NCBI GenBank assembly: GCA_025454715.1
Contig: JALONY010000100.1
Location: 1 to 17,335, forward strand
Reading direction: 5' to 3'
DNA from: Anaerolineae bacterium
GTDB taxonomy: Bacteria; Chloroflexota; Anaerolineae; Aggregatilineales; Phototrophicaceae
DNA: 17,335 nucleotides
The notes beneath the pieces are model-generated. The model saw nothing but the letters and a program-made list of their open reading frames with translations, was not told where the DNA came from and did no database searches. The translations under genes were made by a program, and so were the position numbers. The first letter of the stretch is position 1. Each line of letters starts with the position of its first letter. Shown here piece after piece: positions 14,815 to 17,335 of the stretch.

Positions 14815-16092
14815 GTGAGTCGCTATCCAGACAAGTATGTCATCGGGTTGACGGGCAACATTGCAGTGGGCAAGAGCTTGGTGCGCCAGATGGCACAGCA
14901 CCTCGGCGCATATCCGATCGATGCGGATGCGCTGGTACATCAGGCGATGGCTCCCGGCGCGCCCGCCTACAAGCCCATCATCGATACGTTCGGGCAGTTC
15001 ATCCTGAACCCCGACAAGAGCATCAACCGCGCCGCGCTGGGGCAAATCGTGTTCGGCAACGCCGTTGCGCTGCAACGGTTGGAGGCCATCACGCACCCGG
15101 TGGTACGGCAGGCCATCAACGCGCTCATCCAGCGCGCCAAGCAAAAGGTCATCATCGTCGAGGCCATCAAGCTGCTGGACGGCGAGCTGGTCAACGTGGT
15201 GGATGAGGTCTGGGTGGTCAACGCCAAGGCCGAGACCCAATACCGCCGCTTGCTCAGCAAGCGCGGCATGTCGCCCGAGGAGGCCAAGAAGCGCATCCTC
15301 GCCCAGAGCGCCCAAGCCGACAAGGTCAAGAAGGCCAACGTGGTCATCGAGAACGATGGCGACGTGGAGCAGACGTGGAAGCAGGTGCAGACGGCGTGGA
15401 ACAACATCGTCAACCGCTTCTTGAGCAAGGTCAGCTCGCAGACGGTGCCAGCGGTGCAGGTCTCGCACACCTCCGACACCTCGCAAGTGGCCAAGCAACA
15501 ACCCCCGCCGCCCAGCGCTCAGCCGGTCGCGCCCACGCCCGCCGTGGTCGTCCCGACCGCGCCCGCGCCGGTCAGCGCCCCGCCCGCCCCTGCGCCGGTG
15601 GGCACCGCCATCACCGTGCGGCGCGGGATGCCCAACAACGCCGAGAAAATCGCCGCGTTCATCACCGCGCACGGTGGGCGCGCCACCACCCGCATGGACG
15701 TGATGCTGTCCTTCGGGCAGAAGAGCTACTTGGTGGCACAAGACGCCGATGGCGACATCGCCGGGCTGATGGGTTGGCAGGTCGAGAACCTGATTACCCG
15801 CTGTGACGAGCTGGTGTTGCGCCCGGGCGTGTCGCCCAAGCTCATCATCGACCCGTTCGTGGTCAGCGTCGAGGAATTCTCGCGGGAGCTGGAGAGCGAG
15901 GTGGCTTACGTCTTCTTGCCCCTCACGACCACCCGCGAGGTGGCCGAGGCCTTCCGCGTCAACGGCTACTTGCCGGTCTCGGTCAATCAAATGGAAATCC
16001 CCGCATGGCGCGAGGCCGTGATGGACGCCAGCACCGGCATGGCCGTGCTGGAGAAGAAGCTCCGCAAAGACCGCGTCTTGCAGCCGATCTGA
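14815..16092 (+). CDS. coaE: Dephospho-CoA kinase fused to a GNAT-like domain
   Basis: CoaE phosphorylates dephospho-CoA with ATP, the last step of CoA synthesis, in the cytosol. Numbering is from GTG 14815 (425 aa). The kinase is residues 4-205: P-loop GLTGNIAVGKS (11-21), PIDADALVHQ (Asp36, Asp38), LEAITHPVVR, VDEVWVVNA, QYRRLLSKRGMSPEEAKKRI and IENDGD. A Pro/Ala/Val-rich linker spans about 212-266. Residues 267-425 look like a diverged acetyltransferase (GNAT) fold: ITVRRGMPNNAEKIAAF, YLVAQDADGDIAGLMGW, and VAEAFRVNGYLPVSV near the end. The usual CoaE is about 200 aa, so this is double length. I chose GTG over ATG 14728 because GGAAGGA lies about 9 nt upstream and codons 14728-14800 are unlike the gene in base use. 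The kinase call is firm; the GNAT call is moderate. Confidence 0.88.
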   Translation: MSRYPDKYVIGLTGNIAVGKSLVRQMAQHLGAYPIDADALVHQAMAPGAPAYKPIIDTFGQFILNPDKSINRAALGQIVFGNAVALQRLEAITHPVVRQAINALIQRAKQKVIIVEAIKLLDGELVNVVDEVWVVNAKAETQYRRLLSKRGMSPEEAKKRILAQSAQADKVKKANVVIENDGDVEQTWKQVQTAWNNIVNRFLSKVSSQTVPAVQVSHTSDTSQVAKQQPPPPSAQPVAPTPAVVVPTAPAPVSAPPAPAPVGTAITVRRGMPNNAEKIAAFITAHGGRATTRMDVMLSFGQKSYLVAQDADGDIAGLMGWQVENLITRCDELVLRPGVSPKLIIDPFVVSVEEFSRELESEVAYVFLPLTTTREVAEAFRVNGYLPVSVNQMEIPAWREAVMDASTGMAVLEKKLRKDRVLQPI

Positions 16093-16187
16093 CCGGTTGC
16101 CTGCCGCCCCACCCGACTCTCGTTCTGGACAGGGGGCGCACATCGTGTGCCCCTTTCCCTATCCCCTATCGAAAGAGAACACACCGC

Positions 16188-16424
16188 ATGAACATCCTCT
16201 CCAAACTGCCGGGCGCGGCGTGGGCGTCGCGCCACCCGCGCTTGGCCGCGTGGCTCGTCCTGTCGCTGGGCATGGTCGCGTTGCTGGTGATTGAGGCCGC
16301 CGATGTCGGGTTGTTGCCCACCCAGTGGATTGCGCTGATTGTCGCGACGGTGTTGGTGGCCGGCCTGTGCATCTGGATCGTGAGCTGGGAAGACCCCAGC
16401 GCCGACGCCACCGACGAGGCCTAA
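16188..16424 (+). CDS. Small two-helix membrane protein, unknown function
   Basis: This 78-aa protein (MNILSKLPGAAWASRHPRL...) has two hydrophobic segments at about 19-38 and 45-66 and an acidic tail (SWEDPSADATDEA). I do not recognise a family. The ATG at 16188 follows a weak AAAGAGA. Longer in-frame readings run back into coaE and lack a ribosome site. Its stop is 3 nt before the proA ATG, so the two are almost certainly translated from one message. The tight coupling and GC-rich third codon positions support a real gene; nothing links it functionally to proline synthesis. Confidence 0.65.
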   Translation: MNILSKLPGAAWASRHPRLAAWLVLSLGMVALLVIEAADVGLLPTQWIALIVATVLVAGLCIWIVSWEDPSADATDEA

Positions 16425-16427
16425 CCG

Positions 16428-17335
16428 ATGACCCTCGCCGAAGCCACCCAGATTGACCTGAACGACCTCGGCCAACGCGCCAAGCGCGCCGCGGTGGAGA
16501 TTGCCCGCGCCAGCACCGCCCAAAAAGACGCCGTGCTGTTGGCCATCGCCGAGGCGTTGGAAGCCCATACCCCCGCCATCCTCGCCGCCAACCGCATCGA
16601 CCTCGACGAGGGGCGCGCCAACGGCCTGAGCGATGCCCTGCTCGACCGGCTCGATTTGCTCAAGCGCCTGAGCGGAATCATCGCCGACGTGCGGCATGTG
16701 GCCACCTTGCCCGACCCGGTGGGCAAGGCCTTCGATGAGCGCACCTTGCCCAATGGCCTGCGCGTCAGCCGCCGCCGCATCCCGCTGGGGGTGCTGGGCG
16801 TGATTTACGAGGCGCGCCCCAACGTCACGGTCGAGGTGGCGACTCTGGCGCTCAAGACCGGTAACGCGGCCATCTTGCGCGGTGGCAAAGAGACGCTCCG
16901 CACCAACATCGCCTTAATCGAGGCGATCCAGTCGGCGATTTCGGCGCACGGCATCCCCGCCGACGCCGTGCAGCTCATCGCCAGCACCGACCGCGCCTAC
17001 GTCAGCCAGATGCTGCGGCTCGACAAATACATCGATGTCATCATCCCGCGGGGTGGGGCTGGCCTGCACCAATTGTGCAAGGAAAACAGCACCATCCCGG
17101 TCATCACCGGCGGGGTGGGCATTTGTCACGCCTTCGTCGATGTGACCGCCCAGACCGATTTGGCATTGGAGGTCATCCACAACGCCAAGACCAGCCGCCC
17201 GTCGGTCTGCAACTCGCTGGACGTGGTGCTGGTGCACCGCGCCGTGGCCGAGTCCTTTTTGCCCCGCGTGGTGGCGCATTTGCGCGCTGCGGGGGTGCGC
17301 TTCAAGGCCGATGCCGAGGCGCTGGCCATCGTCGG
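16428..17335 (+). CDS. proA: Gamma-glutamyl phosphate reductase (3' end outside window)
   Basis: The open frame continues to the window edge: 302 complete codons of an expected 415-420. Known role: NADPH-dependent reduction of gamma-glutamyl phosphate to glutamate semialdehyde, the second step of proline synthesis, in the cytosol. Family motifs are clear: the N-terminal helix LGQRAKRAAVEIARAS, IPLGVLGVIYEARPNVTVEVATLALKTGNA, ILRGGKE, IIPRGGAGLHQ, and NAKTSRPSVCNSLDVVLVH with the catalytic Cys. No gap or shift is seen. The start at ATG 16428 is 3 nt after the small membrane protein stop, implying translational coupling. No proB is visible in this window. Confidence 0.96.
   Translation, partial: MTLAEATQIDLNDLGQRAKRAAVEIARASTAQKDAVLLAIAEALEAHTPAILAANRIDLDEGRANGLSDALLDRLDLLKRLSGIIADVRHVATLPDPVGKAFDERTLPNGLRVSRRRIPLGVLGVIYEARPNVTVEVATLALKTGNAAILRGGKETLRTNIALIEAIQSAISAHGIPADAVQLIASTDRAYVSQMLRLDKYIDVIIPRGGAGLHQLCKENSTIPVITGGVGICHAFVDVTAQTDLALEVIHNAKTSRPSVCNSLDVVLVHRAVAESFLPRVVAHLRAAGVRFKADAEALAIV

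Noticed and set aside
14764..16143. Long minus-strand open frame opposite coaE
   Set aside because: Shadow of the plus-strand kinase, which has all CoaE motifs. The antisense product is low-complexity.
1..17335. tRNA, rRNA and CRISPR arrays
   Set aside because: I looked on both strands for tRNA T-arm patterns and regularly spaced direct repeats with unique spacers and found none I could support.

Overview
The window reads as a stretch of high-GC bacterial chromosome. The gene content and style fit a Chloroflexota (Anaerolineae-like) genome: Pro/Ala-rich linkers, soluble GAF histidine kinases, a plant-CSLA-like GT2 family and a CoaE with a long C-terminal extension. This placement is an inference from gene style; there is no rRNA or other phylogenetic marker here.

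Layout. (a) 1-1329, minus: secreted clan GH-A glycoside-hydrolase-like protein, cut by the window edge. (b) 1330-1748: gene-free, holding three back-to-back RNA-like stems that end just before ccdA. (c) 1749-4438, plus: CcdA/DsbD-type membrane reductant carrier, a membrane-anchored beta-propeller protein, and a small three-helix membrane protein with its own strong promoter and inverted repeat, ended by a clear terminator. (d) 4511-9464, all minus: methylglyoxal synthase, PHP-domain phosphoesterase, a broken GT2 glycosyltransferase, an MpaB/DUF2236-like oxygenase, and a GAF-HisKA-HATPase histidine kinase. (e) 9465-10123: an AT-rich, gene-free region full of short repeats resembling diverged DnaA boxes. 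Gene direction flips here from minus to plus, so it is a candidate replication origin or a large regulatory array. (f) 10124-17335, all plus: class II DnaJ/CbpA-like co-chaperone, a mutM with a broken 5' end, a membrane-anchored Pro/Ala-rich protein, a four-SH3 M23-type peptidase without a signal peptide, dephospho-CoA kinase fused to a GNAT-like domain, a small two-helix membrane protein, and proA, cut by the window edge.

The plus-strand block is mostly housekeeping: DNA repair, CoA and proline synthesis, protein folding and envelope functions. It is not one obvious pathway. Two genes, the GT2 glycosyltransferase and mutM, each show a frame break at a point where family members normally have extra residues. 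This could be true pseudogenisation or small assembly deletions. The most interesting parts are the phased repeat array at 9533-9825, the structured leader or RNA at 1554-1737, and the CoaE-GNAT-like fusion.
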